Source of the DNA: Alloscardovia omnicolens DSM 21503
GTDB taxonomy: Bacteria > Actinomycetota > Actinomycetes > Actinomycetales > Bifidobacteriaceae
Length of the DNA: 64,000 nt
Direction of reading: 5' to 3'
NCBI RefSeq assembly: GCF_000420505.1
Contig: NZ_ATVB01000002.1
Span: forward strand, 1 to 64,000
Shown: piece by piece, positions 28,038 to 38,381 of the stretch
Numbering within the stretch: the first letter of the stretch is position 1
How the letters are laid out: every line of letters begins with the position of its first letter
Made by a program: the position numbers and the translations under genes
The notes under the pieces: generated by a model
What the model was told of the DNA's origin: nothing
Database searches by the model: none
What the model saw: the letters and a program-made list of their open reading frames with translations, nothing else

Positions 28038-29132
28038 TTAACCTACGAAACGAGAGCAGAAAGATATGAAGTTTTGCGTATCCTGAGCAGATACGTTCAT
28101 ACTCATACATGCTGCGAGTATCTCTTGAGCTGCGTGAGTCCATAAGTTTTCTACATCGGTAATACTCGCCTCAATAGCACCGCATGAGATGAAAAGAGAA
28201 CGAATCTGTTCTACGTCCTGTTCGGAACGAGTTTCGCGCATATAGGCATCAATCAGAAAAGCTCTGTCAGAAGGCTGAGCGAGACGCAAAGCATGAGAAA
28301 GAACCCAGGTGCGCTTTGCTTCTCGAATATCTCCTCCCACAGGTTTGCCCGTTTTTTGGGGAGTAGACATAAGATCGAGCAAATCATCATGAATTTGGAA
28401 AGCTATACCGAGCTTTTCTCCTACAGAATGAGCAAAACTACGGGCCAGAGTAGCAGCTTGGGGATGACCAGAAGCAAGCATTCCCATAAAAAGAGGCGCA
28501 ATAGTTGTGTAGCTAGCTGTTTTATTAATATAAGTAGCTCGTATTGATGAATGTAATTCATCGGTGTGCGTTAAATCGAGACTTTCCATAGAAATATCCA
28601 TGATTTGACCAAGTTCTACCTGATCGTGCATGTCAAGAAAAGCGTGAAAGATATCCGACGAATGCGCTAAAACTGAACTGCTCGTATGCGCTGTACGGAT
28701 GCTGAGCGTTGCGAGTAAATCTCCCAGCATAAGCGCTAAACCGGAACCTTGATCTGCGTTCTGAGTAAATTGCGAAAGAGCACGATGCGCTGATGGTTGC
28801 CCACGACGAGTATCTGCTGCATCAATAATATCGTCATGAATTAGAGCTGCTGTTTGGAAAATTTCAATAGCGCAACCTAAATCGATAATCTCATCTGAGT
28901 GTTTAGCAGGTGAGTTATCTGGAGTGAAAGTAGCTACTGTGTTGTGCAGCAATAAGGCGCGTAAACGTTTGCCTCCACGACTTGAAGAAGCTGCCTGACC
29001 GCCTACCTGATTCAACAAATGCATAACATCGGGAGCATCAATAGCAGGGAAGTGCTGCATTTTATCGTGCCATGCACGTGTTATTAAGCTTTCCAGACGC
29101 TCATCAATGTCGTATTGAGTCAGTTCTTTCAC
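28038..29132 (-). CDS. idsA: Polyprenyl diphosphate synthase (geranylgeranyl-type)
   Basis: It condenses isopentenyl diphosphate with an allylic diphosphate to make C15-C20 or longer prenyl chains. The 364-residue protein holds both aspartate-rich motifs: DDIID (100-104) in ALIHDDIIDAADTRRG and DDLLD (249-253) in FQIHDDLLDL. It also has the GGKRLRALLL segment that binds diphosphate. Chain length cannot be set from the residues before the first motif with certainty. The start is GTG 29132, with no ribosome binding site but TACACT 6 nt upstream. It precedes pknB on the same strand; prenyl chains feed the lipid carrier for the peptidoglycan that PknB monitors, a plausible but unproven link. Confidence 0.88.
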   Translation of the reverse strand: MKELTQYDIDERLESLITRAWHDKMQHFPAIDAPDVMHLLNQVGGQAASSSRGGKRLRALLLHNTVATFTPDNSPAKHSDEIIDLGCAIEIFQTAALIHDDIIDAADTRRGQPSAHRALSQFTQNADQGSGLALMLGDLLATLSIRTAHTSSSVLAHSSDIFHAFLDMHDQVELGQIMDISMESLDLTHTDELHSSIRATYINKTASYTTIAPLFMGMLASGHPQAATLARSFAHSVGEKLGIAFQIHDDLLDLMSTPQKTGKPVGGDIREAKRTWVLSHALRLAQPSDRAFLIDAYMRETRSEQDVEQIRSLFISCGAIEASITDVENLWTHAAQEILAACMSMNVSAQDTQNFISFCSRFVG

Positions 29133-29138
29133 ACTTCT

Positions 29139-29144
29139 AGTGTA
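29139..29144 (-). promoter_or_regulatory. -10 box at the idsA start, likely leaderless
   Basis: On the minus strand TACACT ends 6 nt before the GTG start whose first base is at 29132, which is ideal for transcription starting on the start codon. Confidence 0.5.
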
Positions 29145-29173
29145 AAGGAGAATGTCTAAAAAGGCGTGTTATC

Positions 29174-29188
29174 CACATTGGTTCACAT
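29174..29188. repeat. 15-bp motif shared with the recA leader (copy 2)
   Basis: CACATTGGTTCACAT, identical to 17572-17586, lies in the divergent spacer between idsA and the DUF4192 gene. Confidence 0.4.
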
Positions 29189-29236
29189 ATTCATTTCAAT
29201 ATCTCGAATTGAAGCTTGCTGGTGAACAATAGAAAT

Positions 29237-29908
29237 ATGAGTACACAAAGATATTTTAAAACGCAGGTAATTGCGCAACGTCAAGCAGATTTTATGTCTG
29301 AACGAATGACTAACCCAAACAGTGAACCAGAGATTATTCATCGATGGCTCAGCGATGTTTGCCTTGAATGGATGCATATGATGAATGCGCCATATAACGA
29401 GGTTCAAGAAAAGGTAGAAACATCGGTTGAAGCACCACAATGGAGCGAGGATGAATATTATCGTTTTATTGTGGGCATAACCAAGTATCTAGCTTTTAGA
29501 GATGCCATTATTTTAACTGCTATGAGAAATTTACCGGAAGCGACGACTCTCGATTTTCTTAAGTATCCTACGCACAGGCGCAGCACCATGTTGGTGCACG
29601 AAATTTTGGCGTCCCTGATTAATGATGTGAATGCGCAGCCAGATTCTGAGCGTTTAAGTAGATGCATGGATATTCTTGATGCAATCAAAATTCTTGTTCC
29701 CGAGAAATATCATGCACCGTTTTACGGTATTCAGGCGTATCTGCTGTGGGCAAGCGGGGAATTCTCGAAAGCTCTTACTGCTAATAAGCATGCCTTAAAT
29801 CAAGATAGAAACTATACGTTATCTCTGATTACTGGTAAAGCTCTCGATAAGAAAATCTATCCTGCATGGTGTGTTCACGCTCAATGTGCGAAAAATACTG
29901 AAACATGA
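29237..29908 (+). CDS. DUF4192 family protein
   Basis: This is an actinobacterial protein of unknown function usually encoded beside the primary sigma factor, as here. The 223-residue product is helical. The diagnostic C-terminal part reads YHAPFYGIQAYLLWASGEFS followed by ALNQDRNYTLSLI, matching the DUF4192 pattern of a Trp/Gly-containing helix, an AL..D.. motif and a leucine-rich end. The N-terminal half of typical DUF4192 proteins is shortened or diverged. Start is uncertain: ATG 29237 is chosen over an upstream TTG at 29216, neither with a strong ribosome binding site. Confidence 0.68.
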   Translation: MSTQRYFKTQVIAQRQADFMSERMTNPNSEPEIIHRWLSDVCLEWMHMMNAPYNEVQEKVETSVEAPQWSEDEYYRFIVGITKYLAFRDAIILTAMRNLPEATTLDFLKYPTHRRSTMLVHEILASLINDVNAQPDSERLSRCMDILDAIKILVPEKYHAPFYGIQAYLLWASGEFSKALTANKHALNQDRNYTLSLITGKALDKKIYPAWCVHAQCAKNTET

Positions 29909-30019
29909 TGGAATAAAAGTCTTGGCTTTTTGGTTATCTTGTGGTATACACATACTTGCACTTGCCATAAGTGCGTCCTTTTTGCGCCTTTCTGCGTAAA
30001 AAGTACCAAGGAGGATAGG

Positions 30020-31570
30020 TTGGCTACAGCGAAAAAAACTGCAACAGCACAGGATACTGAGCAGGAGAAAGCTACGAAGGCGACATCGCGAAAGAAAACT
30101 ACAGCTAAGAAAAAAGCTGTGGACGTAGCAGAAGTTGCTCAGGACGCGGTAATCGATATGGAGGCTGCTGCAGAGGATAAGCCAGCAAAGAAAACTCGCT
30201 CAACCAAGAAATCAGCAGCATCTCAGAGTAGTTCTTCACGCAGTACGAAGAAAAAAGCTGACGATAAAGAGGACACTTCTGCACAACCAGCAAAGAGAAC
30301 ACGTCGTAAGAGCACAGCCAAAGCCGAGGCTGAAGTTAGTGACGATGTAACGTCTGAAACACAGGACGATGAATTGGTAGATGATTTGTCTGATGATAAT
30401 GCAGACGATACCGATGATCTCGATTCTATTGAATTAGACGAGAACGGTGACCCTATTACTCATGATGATGACGATGATTTAGGTAAGGAACGTACAGACG
30501 ATCCTGAACCAGAAAACGATGATGAGGAAGAAGAGGAGCCACAGGAGGAACCTCAAGGTGAGGGTGCCTTTATTCTCAACGAGTCTAAAGAGGATGACGA
30601 TACTCTCATTCCTTCAGGTAACCCGAAGCGCCGTGTTGTAGCAACAGGTGCAACAGCCGACCCTGTGAAAGATTACCTCAAGCAGATTGGTCGAGTAAAC
30701 TTGCTGACTGCTGATCAGGAAGTGGACTTATCTGAACGCATTGAGGCAGGTTTGTACGCTCAGCATATTTTGGATACCGAAAATATTGATGAGATGACCT
30801 TCAAGCAAAAGCGTGAGCTCAAGTGGGCTGCTAGTGACGGTAAGAAAGCTAAAGATCACTTGCTTGAGGCGAACTTACGTCTGGTTGTGTCTTTAGCTAA
30901 GCGTTATACAGGTCGAGGCATGCTCTTCTTGGATTTGATTCAGGAAGGTAATTTAGGCCTGATTCGTGCTGTAGAAAAGTTTGACTGGAAGAAGGGCTTT
31001 AAGTTCTCCACATATGCAACATGGTGGATTCGTCAGGCTATTACTCGTGCAATGGCTGATCAGGCACGCACTATTCGTGTTCCTGTGCATATGGTGGAAG
31101 TTATTAACAAGCTTTCGCGCGTGCAGCGTCAAATGTTACAGGATTTGGGTCGTGAACCAACTCTTGATGAGCTTGCTCGCGAGCTCGATATGCCTGTAGA
31201 AAAGGTTCAGGAAGTCCAGAAATATGGTCGTGAACCAATTTCTCTTCACACACCATTGGGTGAAGATGGCGATTCTGAGTTCGGTGATTTGATTGAAGAT
31301 TCCGATGCTATTGCACCATCTGAATCCGTTGCATTCTCGCTGCTTCAGGACCAGTTCAAGCAGGTTCTTGAAACCCTGAGCCCACGAGAAGCTGGCGTTA
31401 TTAAGATGCGTTACGGTTTGGAAGATGGCCAGCCAAAAACTTTGGACGATATTGGTCATGTATATGGCGTAACACGTGAACGTATTCGACAGATTGAGTC
31501 GAAAACAATGGCGAAGTTACGTCATCCATCACGTTCTCAGACTTTGCGAGACTTCCTTGATCAGGAATAA
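30020..31570 (+). CDS. sigA: Primary RNA polymerase sigma factor (SigA/HrdB/RpoD)
   Basis: It directs RNA polymerase to housekeeping promoters. The 516-residue protein has a long N-terminal region (1-205), first Lys/Ala/Thr-rich then strongly acidic. Region 1.2 follows ([18 protein letters not shown]), then region 2 with the -10 recognition helix ([40 protein letters not shown]), region 3 ([19 protein letters not shown]) and region 4.2 ([20 protein letters not shown]) for -35 contact. Start TTG 30020 is set by AAGGAGGA (30008-30015); starting further upstream would add residues unlike any sigma factor. A TTG start implies modest translation. Confidence 0.96.
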   Translation: MATAKKTATAQDTEQEKATKATSRKKTTAKKKAVDVAEVAQDAVIDMEAAAEDKPAKKTRSTKKSAASQSSSSRSTKKKADDKEDTSAQPAKRTRRKSTAKAEAEVSDDVTSETQDDELVDDLSDDNADDTDDLDSIELDENGDPITHDDDDDLGKERTDDPEPENDDEEEEEPQEEPQGEGAFILNESKEDDDTLIPSGNPKRRVVATGATADPVKDYLKQIGRVNLLTADQEVDLSERIEAGLYAQHILDTENIDEMTFKQKRELKWAASDGKKAKDHLLEANLRLVVSLAKRYTGRGMLFLDLIQEGNLGLIRAVEKFDWKKGFKFSTYATWWIRQAITRAMADQARTIRVPVHMVEVINKLSRVQRQMLQDLGREPTLDELARELDMPVEKVQEVQKYGREPISLHTPLGEDGDSEFGDLIEDSDAIAPSESVAFSLLQDQFKQVLETLSPREAGVIKMRYGLEDGQPKTLDDIGHVYGVTRERIRQIESKTMAKLRHPSRSQTLRDFLDQE

Positions 31571-31648
31571 TAAGGAGTAATCAGGAATAACGGGAAGCTG
31601 CCAGAAGTAGCTACCAGAAGTAAGAGAGTGTGCGAACTGGTTATGTGC

Positions 31649-31687
31649 GGGCAGGTCTGTTTTCTCTAGACCTGCCCAGACATTTTA
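31649..31687 (+). terminator. Hairpin terminator after sigA
   Basis: GGGCAGGTCT (31649-31658) and AGACCTGCCC (31668-31677) form a 10-bp stem with a 9-nt loop, followed by AGACATTTT. The U-tract is short and displaced. Confidence 0.65.
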
Positions 31688-31764
31688 GCGGGGTATGAGC
31701 GATACTAAGCTGACCAAAAGGTTGTATGCATTCGTAACCGTGTGTGTGAAAGAGGCATTTTTTC

Positions 31765-33972
31765 ATGGCTGCTAAGAAAACAGCACAAGAAGAATATAAT
31801 GCAGATAGTCTGTCCGTTTTGGAGGGACTCGATGCAGTACGTAAACGTCCGGGTATGTATATCGGAACTACCGATAGTCAAGGACTTATGCACTGCTTAT
31901 GGGAAATTATTGATAATTCTGTGGATGAAGCCTTAGCGGGTGTATGCACACAGATTACTGTTACTCTTCATACAGATGGATCTATTACTGTAGAAGATAA
32001 TGGTCGCGGTATTCCAATTGACAAAGAATCAAAGACAGGGTTATCGGGCGTAGAAGTCGTGCTGACGAAGCTACACGCAGGTGCTAAATTTGGTAGTTCC
32101 TCCTATAATGCTGTGGGTGGTTTGCACGGTGTGGGCTCATCTGTGGTTAATGCTTTGAGTGAGCGTTTAGATGTTGAAGTTGACCGTGATGGTCAAACAT
32201 ATCGCATGGAATTCCATAAGGGCCATCCTGGAGTGTATACGGATGCAAATCCTAATCAGCCATCTCCTCAATCACCGTTTAAAGCAACGGCTAAGCGTAA
32301 AGCAACAGAATTGCGCGTTGTAGGCACATATGAAGGCAAGCATACAGGAACACGTATTCGTTATTGGCTTGATCCTGAAATATTTAACGCCACAGCTCAA
32401 TTCAACTATGAGCAATTGGTAAATCGAGTACGCCAGACGTCCTTCTTAGTGCCAGGACTGAAGATTACCGTGGTCGATGAATCTGTTGAAGAGCCAGTCG
32501 AGACCGTTGTAGTTGACGAGTCGAGCGATGTACCAAACGATAGCGCCAAGGATGCTGAACAGCTGCACCAGCCACAGCAGGCGCACCCTCGCGTGCAAAG
32601 TTTCCACCACGAGGGCGGAATTGTTGATTATGTTGACTTCTTAACCAGTGGCGAAGCAGTTAGCGATATTTGGCATATTACAGGACAAGATACATACGAG
32701 GAAGAAACTCAGATTGTGTCTGCTCAAGGTGATTTGCATGCTGAGATGATTGAACGTTCATGTGATGTTGATATTGCTTTGCGTTGGGTTAATGATTACG
32801 AAACCACTGTGCGCAGCTTCGTCAACGTAGTGGAGACTCCTGGCGGCGGTATGCATGTGGATGGTTTCTTAAACTCCATAACCAAACAGGTGCGCAAAAA
32901 TGTGGAAGCTAATGCGCGCAAACTCAAATACAATACTAAAGATTCCAGTATGAAAGTGGAACGCGATGACGTTGTTGCAGGCCTCGTGGCTGTAGTAACT
33001 GTGCGCATTGCTGAACCACAATTCCAAGGTCAAACTAAGGACGTGCTGGGAACAGCTCCAGTGAAGCCTATTGTGACGAAAATGTCCGATAAACAGTTCG
33101 GAGAGATGATATCTGGTTCGCGTCGCGGTTTTAAAGAGCAGTCGATGCGTGTGCTTGAAAAAATTGTGGGAGAAATGCATGCACGCATTCAGGCGCGTAA
33201 AACGAAGGAAGTAACGCGACGTAAAAATGCGTTGGAGTCAGCTTCAATGCCTTCAAAGCTGTCGGATTGCCAGCCAGGAAATGATGACATCGCTGAACTG
33301 TTCATTGTTGAGGGTGATTCCGCTTTAGGCACTGCTAAGGCGGCTCGTAACTCAATGTTCCAAGCTCTGCTACCAATTCGTGGAAAAATTTTGAATGTGC
33401 AGAAGGCTTCTACTGCGCAAATTTTAGCGAATAAAGAATGTTCATCTATTATTCAAGTTGTTGGAGCAGGCTCAGGCTCGACATTCGATGTGAGCCAATC
33501 TCGCTACAACAAAGTTGTTATGATGACCGATGCAGACGTCGACGGAGCGCATATTCGCACTCTGCTGCTCACCTTATTCTATCGTTATATGCGCCCGCTT
33601 ATTGCTGAAGGACATGTCTATGCAGCTGTGCCGCCTTTGCATCGTATTGCTTTAACAGGCAAACGTAAGGGTGAATATATCTACACGTATTCTGAGGAAG
33701 AGCTGGGTATTAAGCTTGCTCAGCTGCGTGAACAAGGTATTGCGTATAACGAAGATATTCAGCGTTATAAGGGTTTGGGTGAGATGGATGCAGATCAGCT
33801 TGCCGATACCACTATGGATCCGCGTACGCGCATGCTTCGTCGTATTCGCTTAGAAGATGCTGCGCATGCCTCAGATATTTTCAGCCTCTTGATGGGTGAT
33901 GAAGTTCCTCCTCGTAAGCAGTTTATTATTGATAACGCAGATGATTTCGATCGTTCGAAGATTGACGCCTAG
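31765..33972 (+). CDS. parE: DNA topoisomerase IV subunit B
   Basis: It is the ATPase subunit of a type IIA topoisomerase that decatenates daughter chromosomes. The 735-residue protein has the GHKL ATPase domain (WEIIDNSVDEALAG, EDNGRGIPID, GGLHGVGSSVVNAL) and the transducer with QTKDVLG. The Toprim domain has EGDSALGTAKAARNSMFQ, PIRGKILNV and MMTDADVDGAHI. An acidic insertion of about 40 residues rich in Val, Glu, Asp and Gln lies near residue 240. It is assigned as ParE rather than GyrB because its partner gene downstream lacks the GyrA-box; both could be named gyrase-like without context. GAGG upstream of the ATG at 31765 is a weak ribosome binding site. Confidence 0.9.
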   Translation: MAAKKTAQEEYNADSLSVLEGLDAVRKRPGMYIGTTDSQGLMHCLWEIIDNSVDEALAGVCTQITVTLHTDGSITVEDNGRGIPIDKESKTGLSGVEVVLTKLHAGAKFGSSSYNAVGGLHGVGSSVVNALSERLDVEVDRDGQTYRMEFHKGHPGVYTDANPNQPSPQSPFKATAKRKATELRVVGTYEGKHTGTRIRYWLDPEIFNATAQFNYEQLVNRVRQTSFLVPGLKITVVDESVEEPVETVVVDESSDVPNDSAKDAEQLHQPQQAHPRVQSFHHEGGIVDYVDFLTSGEAVSDIWHITGQDTYEEETQIVSAQGDLHAEMIERSCDVDIALRWVNDYETTVRSFVNVVETPGGGMHVDGFLNSITKQVRKNVEANARKLKYNTKDSSMKVERDDVVAGLVAVVTVRIAEPQFQGQTKDVLGTAPVKPIVTKMSDKQFGEMISGSRRGFKEQSMRVLEKIVGEMHARIQARKTKEVTRRKNALESASMPSKLSDCQPGNDDIAELFIVEGDSALGTAKAARNSMFQALLPIRGKILNVQKASTAQILANKECSSIIQVVGAGSGSTFDVSQSRYNKVVMMTDADVDGAHIRTLLLTLFYRYMRPLIAEGHVYAAVPPLHRIALTGKRKGEYIYTYSEEELGIKLAQLREQGIAYNEDIQRYKGLGEMDADQLADTTMDPRTRMLRRIRLEDAAHASDIFSLLMGDEVPPRKQFIIDNADDFDRSKIDA

Positions 33973-33981
33973 TATCTGTGG

Positions 33982-34020
33982 AAAGCGAATGATTCGCTTG
34001 ACGTGAATCATTCGCTTTTT
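33982..34020 (+). terminator. Rho-independent terminator after parE
   Basis: AAAGCGAATGATTC (33982-33995) pairs with GAATCATTCGCTTT (34005-34018), a perfect 14-bp stem with a 9-nt loop ending in a T-run. Confidence 0.92.
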
Positions 34021-34092
34021 CTTAAGTTTTACGCGAAAAACCACAATTCTTTCGCTCGGAATGTAAATCCCCTACGCTAGTATTTTCCTTGA

Positions 34093-34108
34093 TGTGAACG
34101 TTGTCATA
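34093..34108. promoter_or_regulatory. Operator-like 16-mer upstream of MFS transporter
   Basis: TGTGAACGTTGTCATA matches TGTGA-N6-TCACA at nine of ten fixed positions and shares the same form as sites at 16598 and 58325. It ends 59 nt before the transporter start. Confidence 0.4.
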
Positions 34109-34167
34109 CATGCTCTTGGTGGCAGGGCAGCCACAGCAATGAGGCATAAACATAGAAAAGGAGTGCA

Positions 34168-35352
34168 ATGGCGAACTTACTTTTGGGCGTCATTTATTTA
34201 GCTTTTATTTCGCTCGGTCTTCCTGATTCTTTAATGGGATCAGCATGGCCATCTATGTATCCTGCTTTCCATGTGCCCGTATCATATGCAGGTATTGTTA
34301 CTTTTATTATTACTTTGGGCACTATTATTTCTGCTCTGCTCAGTGACCGTTTAACCTATAAGTTAGGTGCTGGCAAGGTTACAGCATTTTCAGTGGCTGC
34401 AACTGCTATAGCGCTTCTGGGATTTTCTCTTGCTCCAAGCTTTTGGATTGTGTGCTTATGGGCTATACCGTATGGTTTAGGAGCCGGAGCTATTGATGCA
34501 GCTCTGAATAATTACGTGGCGTTACATTATAGTAATCGTCATATGAGTTGGCTGCATGCCATGTGGGGAGTGGGCACTGTTATTAGCCCATATATTATGG
34601 CGTATGCTATTGCTCAGCAGCATCAATGGCAGTTGGGATATCGCTATATTTCCTTTATTCAGATTGGTATTACCTGTATTGTTTTTGCTTCTCTTCCATG
34701 GTGGGCAAAAAGAGGTGCACAATCAGAACATAGCTCGGAAACTGAGCAGAGCGACAAGGCGGACTCTGCTCCTCTTGGTCTTATAGCAACTTTGCGTTTG
34801 CCTATGGCTAAAGAGATTTTATTTATGTTCTTAGCTTACTGTGGTATTGAAGGAACAGCAGGATTATGGGCAAGTACTTTTGCCATGCAAGCGCGCGGTA
34901 TTACTGCTGAAGATGCAGCTACTTGGGCAAGCTACTTCTTTATTGGTATTACAGCCGGTCGTTTAGCCTGCGGTTTTATTGCAGAGAGATTTACTGATTC
35001 ACAGATGATTCGTTTGGGGTGCATAGTGCTTGGAGCGGGTATTGTAGTCACTATGATTCCTACGCCATGGAATCCGTTGACGATGATTGGTTTAATTGTT
35101 ATTGGAGTCGGTTGTGCTCCGATTTATCCAAGTATTATTCATTCCACTCCTGCTATTTTTGGCGAACAACATTCTCAAGCCATGATTGGTGTTGAAATGG
35201 CGAGCGCTTATACAGGAAATCTTGTATTGCCTCCACTATTCGGTATTATAGCGCGTAATATTTCAGCAGTGTATTTACCTGTTTATTTGCTGATTTTGTT
35301 TATTATTTTGTGCGGTATGCATGAACTGATTGTGCGCAAAATGAGTAAATAA
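34168..35352 (+). CDS. MFS transporter, FucP-like
   Basis: It is a 394-residue major facilitator protein with 12 predicted membrane helices and a hydrophilic central loop (about residues 180-210) between the halves. The first half contains LGLPDSLMGSAWPSMYPAF and SDRLTYKLGAGKVTA (MFS loop 2-3 motif). The second half contains FIGITAGRLACGFIAERF. The layout resembles fucose/sugar permeases of the FHS family, but the transported compound is not identifiable. AAAAGGAG lies 5 nt before the ATG. It sits alone between the two topoisomerase IV genes, with terminators on both sides and a possible operator in its promoter, so it is a monocistronic, separately regulated unit. Confidence 0.83.
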   Translation: MANLLLGVIYLAFISLGLPDSLMGSAWPSMYPAFHVPVSYAGIVTFIITLGTIISALLSDRLTYKLGAGKVTAFSVAATAIALLGFSLAPSFWIVCLWAIPYGLGAGAIDAALNNYVALHYSNRHMSWLHAMWGVGTVISPYIMAYAIAQQHQWQLGYRYISFIQIGITCIVFASLPWWAKRGAQSEHSSETEQSDKADSAPLGLIATLRLPMAKEILFMFLAYCGIEGTAGLWASTFAMQARGITAEDAATWASYFFIGITAGRLACGFIAERFTDSQMIRLGCIVLGAGIVVTMIPTPWNPLTMIGLIVIGVGCAPIYPSIIHSTPAIFGEQHSQAMIGVEMASAYTGNLVLPPLFGIIARNISAVYLPVYLLILFIILCGMHELIVRKMSK

Positions 35353-35387
35353 ATTAATGGTCAGTGCTTAGGCGCTGACCATTAATT
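35352..35387. terminator. Bidirectional terminator between MFS gene and parC
   Basis: AATTAATGGTCAGTGC (35352-35367) and GCGCTGACCATTAATT (35372-35387) pair over 16 bp with one G-U around the loop TTAG. It fills the whole gap between the two convergent stop codons. Confidence 0.85.
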
Positions 35388-38075
35388 TTATACGCGGGAG
35401 AAATAGGTTATTGGAGCACTTAATTCCGTACCTGAACCGTCTCGACGCATATCTACTGCAGGAAGATCCACCGGGTGGCCACTCTGCGTTGCAGCAAAGA
35501 CTGGTACGTCCGCGACTGTAGCAGCAATTAGCGTGTTTTGACCGCGCAGGAAGCGTTGTGAGCGCACGCCACCTGTTGCACGACCCTTCGTAGGGTACTG
35601 CTCCAATGGTGTTACCTTGCAAGCGCCGTTATCTGTGCCTGGCAGAGCATCAGCATCTCCAGCAACGGTTACGACTACTGCGCCTGACTGAGCAGTATTT
35701 CCTTCTTCGTTATCGTCATACGTCCATGCCACCTTACCGGCAGGAACAACAGCAAAGCAGACAATATGCTGACCTTCAGATAGTTTCATACCAGTCATAC
35801 CGCCAGCTGTGCGACCTTGGGCGCGTACCGCGGAAGCTGCAAAAGTTAGAAGAGATGAATCAGAAGAAATAAAGACGAGACGATCATCATCATCCGCTTG
35901 AGCAGCATGGAGAACTTCGTCATTATCCTTCAAATCGATAACACTCCATGAATCCATGGTTGTTGGTGATTCTCTATTCCATCTCTTAACAACGCCGTTA
36001 CGTGTTCCCAAAGCCAAAGGCGTAGAATCATCGTCATTCATAGAAATAACAGCAACAGTATGTTCACCCTCAACAGGGTCGGTACTTTCTGTGCTCATGA
36101 GTAACTCATCGGCTGGAACGCCAGCGCTTAAGCTCAAGTACTCCGAAACAGGTAGCTGAGGTAAATCGGAGGTATGTGCTGTCACTAAACGACCTGCTGA
36201 CGTAATGAGCGCATACGTTGAACGTGTAGATGATTGAATAAGAGAGAGAAGAGTATCATCAGCGTAGCGTGGGGTAGCGGCATTACGAGAGTGATACACA
36301 TCCCAAGCAGTTGCAGATAATCGTGCAATACGCCCTGAAGCACTCAGAGCAATAACACACGGCACATCTTCTACTTCCAGCGCGGACGATGGGGCTGCAC
36401 CACGTACTGAGCCTAAAGCAGCACTAGCCTGCATTTGTGCATTAACCTGAGCTAAGGCTTGAGCATGTGAAGAACCTCCACCAACACCCAACGCAGTTGA
36501 TGTCTGCTCAGATGGGGTAGACGAGCTAGAAGACGATACAGCAGACTGTACAGGAGTAAAGCCGTTTTCTCCTTCATCGAGCAAAATACTGCGACGATCA
36601 TCTCCCCATTGCTCAACAGCCTTATTCATGGAATCAATAACAACCCCATCTAAGACCTGAGCAGAACCGAGAATTTCATTGAGCTCTTCGATAGCACGCT
36701 TCAAATCATCGCGTTCTGTTTCCAACTCAATACGGCTCATTTTTGTTAAACGACGCAAACGCAAATCTAAAATATACTGCGCCTGAATCTCGTCTAAATC
36801 AAAAACAGCCATTAAACGGTGTTTAGCGGAATCAGCGTCATCCGAAGAACGAATAACTTCAATAACCTCATCAATATCGATAAGGGCAAGCAATAAACCT
36901 TCTACCAAGTGCAGACGTTCTTCAGCTTTACGCTTACGATAAATAGAGCGTTTTCGAATAACATCGCGACGATGAGCAATCCATACATTCAGTAGCTCAA
37001 GCAAACCCATAGTACGCGGACGTCCATCGACCAGAGCCACGTTATTAATAGTGAAGTTATCTTCCAAAGGAGTGTACTTAAATAACTGAGTAAGCACGGC
37101 CTGAGGATCGAAACCTGATTTAATTTCAATAACTATGCGCGTTCCGTTATGACGGTCTGTTAAATCAATCGCGCCGGAAATACCGTCAAGTTTTTTATTT
37201 TTAACGCTTTCAGATATGCGCTCCAAAACCTTTTCTGGACCAACCATAAAAGGAAGTTCAGTAACAATAATTGCTTTCTTACGCGCCGTCACATTCTCAA
37301 TATGCGTTTGTGAACGCGTGGTAAATGTTCCGCGTCCCGTCTCATAGGCCTCACGAATGCCATCTCGCCCCATAATAATGCCACCACCGGGCAGATCTGG
37401 TCCTGGAATATAGCGCATCACATCCTCGAGTGTTGCCTCGGGATGCTTCATCAAATATTGTGCTCCCGCCACAACCTCACGCAAATTATGAGTGACCATA
37501 TTTGTGGCCATACCCACCGCAATACCCGAAGCTCCATTAACCAGCAAATTAGGGAATGCCGCTGGAAGCACAGTCGGCTCTTCTAGCTTATTATCGTAAT
37601 TTGGTGTGAAATCAACGGTTTCTTCGCCAATAGAATCAATCATACCGAAAGCTGAAGGAGCTAAACGGGCTTCAGTATAACGTGAAGCAGCAGGACCGTC
37701 ATCCAACGAACCAAAATTACCGTGACCGTCCACCAAAGGTAATCGCATAGCAAAAGGCTGAGCCAAACGCACCATGGCTTCATAAATAGCAGAATCGCCG
37801 TGAGGATGAAGTTTACCCATCACTTCACCCACAACACGTGCTGACTTCATATATGGTTTCTCAGGAGTCAAACCCATCTGACCCATCTGATAAATAATAC
37901 GTCGCTGAACAGGCTTCATGCCGTCGCGCGCATCAGGCAAAGCGCGCGCATAAATAACGGAATACGCGTACTCCAAGAAGGACTTGCTCATTTCCTCCTG
38001 AAGCGGCGTGTCTACGATATTTTCCTTAATCTCGCGAGGATCGTAAGTAGCGGCGTGTGTGCGTTTGCGTGCCAT
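35388..38075 (-). CDS. parC: DNA topoisomerase IV subunit A
   Basis: It is the DNA-cleaving subunit that pairs with ParE. The 895-residue protein has the winged-helix/tower core ([30 protein letters not shown]) with catalytic Tyr133 in [10 protein letters not shown]. The quinolone-determining positions carry Ser95 and Glu99, a drug-sensitive pattern. The coiled coil (about 380-480) is followed by a Ser/Ala/Gln-rich linker (about 500-580) and a C-terminal beta-pinwheel. No QRRGGKG GyrA-box is seen, only the degenerate [12 protein letters not shown], which favours ParC over GyrA. AAGGAG precedes ATG 38075; a start at 38102 has no site. It converges on the MFS gene. Confidence 0.9.
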   Translation of the reverse strand: MARKRTHAATYDPREIKENIVDTPLQEEMSKSFLEYAYSVIYARALPDARDGMKPVQRRIIYQMGQMGLTPEKPYMKSARVVGEVMGKLHPHGDSAIYEAMVRLAQPFAMRLPLVDGHGNFGSLDDGPAASRYTEARLAPSAFGMIDSIGEETVDFTPNYDNKLEEPTVLPAAFPNLLVNGASGIAVGMATNMVTHNLREVVAGAQYLMKHPEATLEDVMRYIPGPDLPGGGIIMGRDGIREAYETGRGTFTTRSQTHIENVTARKKAIIVTELPFMVGPEKVLERISESVKNKKLDGISGAIDLTDRHNGTRIVIEIKSGFDPQAVLTQLFKYTPLEDNFTINNVALVDGRPRTMGLLELLNVWIAHRRDVIRKRSIYRKRKAEERLHLVEGLLLALIDIDEVIEVIRSSDDADSAKHRLMAVFDLDEIQAQYILDLRLRRLTKMSRIELETERDDLKRAIEELNEILGSAQVLDGVVIDSMNKAVEQWGDDRRSILLDEGENGFTPVQSAVSSSSSSTPSEQTSTALGVGGGSSHAQALAQVNAQMQASAALGSVRGAAPSSALEVEDVPCVIALSASGRIARLSATAWDVYHSRNAATPRYADDTLLSLIQSSTRSTYALITSAGRLVTAHTSDLPQLPVSEYLSLSAGVPADELLMSTESTDPVEGEHTVAVISMNDDDSTPLALGTRNGVVKRWNRESPTTMDSWSVIDLKDNDEVLHAAQADDDDRLVFISSDSSLLTFAASAVRAQGRTAGGMTGMKLSEGQHIVCFAVVPAGKVAWTYDDNEEGNTAQSGAVVVTVAGDADALPGTDNGACKVTPLEQYPTKGRATGGVRSQRFLRGQNTLIAATVADVPVFAATQSGHPVDLPAVDMRRDGSGTELSAPITYFSRV

Positions 38076-38381
38076 GTATCTCCTTATATAACACAGTCCC
38101 ACTTATTATATACGTCCGCTCTACGTTCGCGACCATGCGCGCTCGGTTTTTGTTTATCTGTTTTGTTTATCTGTTTTGTTTTGATGAGAATTGAGCATAT
38201 GGGGGAGTATGCAGGTTATTTGGGGTGCCGTGCATGGCGGGTGTGCGCGTAAATAAATAATGAGTGTGTGAATAAATAGTGCGCGCTAGGATGAGGGATG
38301 CGGTCGGTTAGCAGTAATAAACGATGCGGTCTGCTAGGAGTACGGAGTCTAGATATGCAAGCCGTATGATTAAATAACACT
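38076..38381. other. Spacer between divergent parC and phosphodiesterase genes
   Basis: No gene is supported here. It contains a 13-bp tandem repeat, TTTTGTTTATCTG-like, with copies of GTTTATCTG at 38152-38160 and 38165-38173. At the right end TATGAT (38365-38370) and TTAAAT (38370-38375) lie just before the ATG at 38382 with no ribosome binding site, another candidate leaderless start. Confidence 0.55.

Noticed and set aside
35388-38075. Naming this gene gyrA
   Set aside because: No GyrA-box of the QRRGGKG type is present in the C-terminal domain, and the partner lies beside the sigma factor gene, not near a replication origin.
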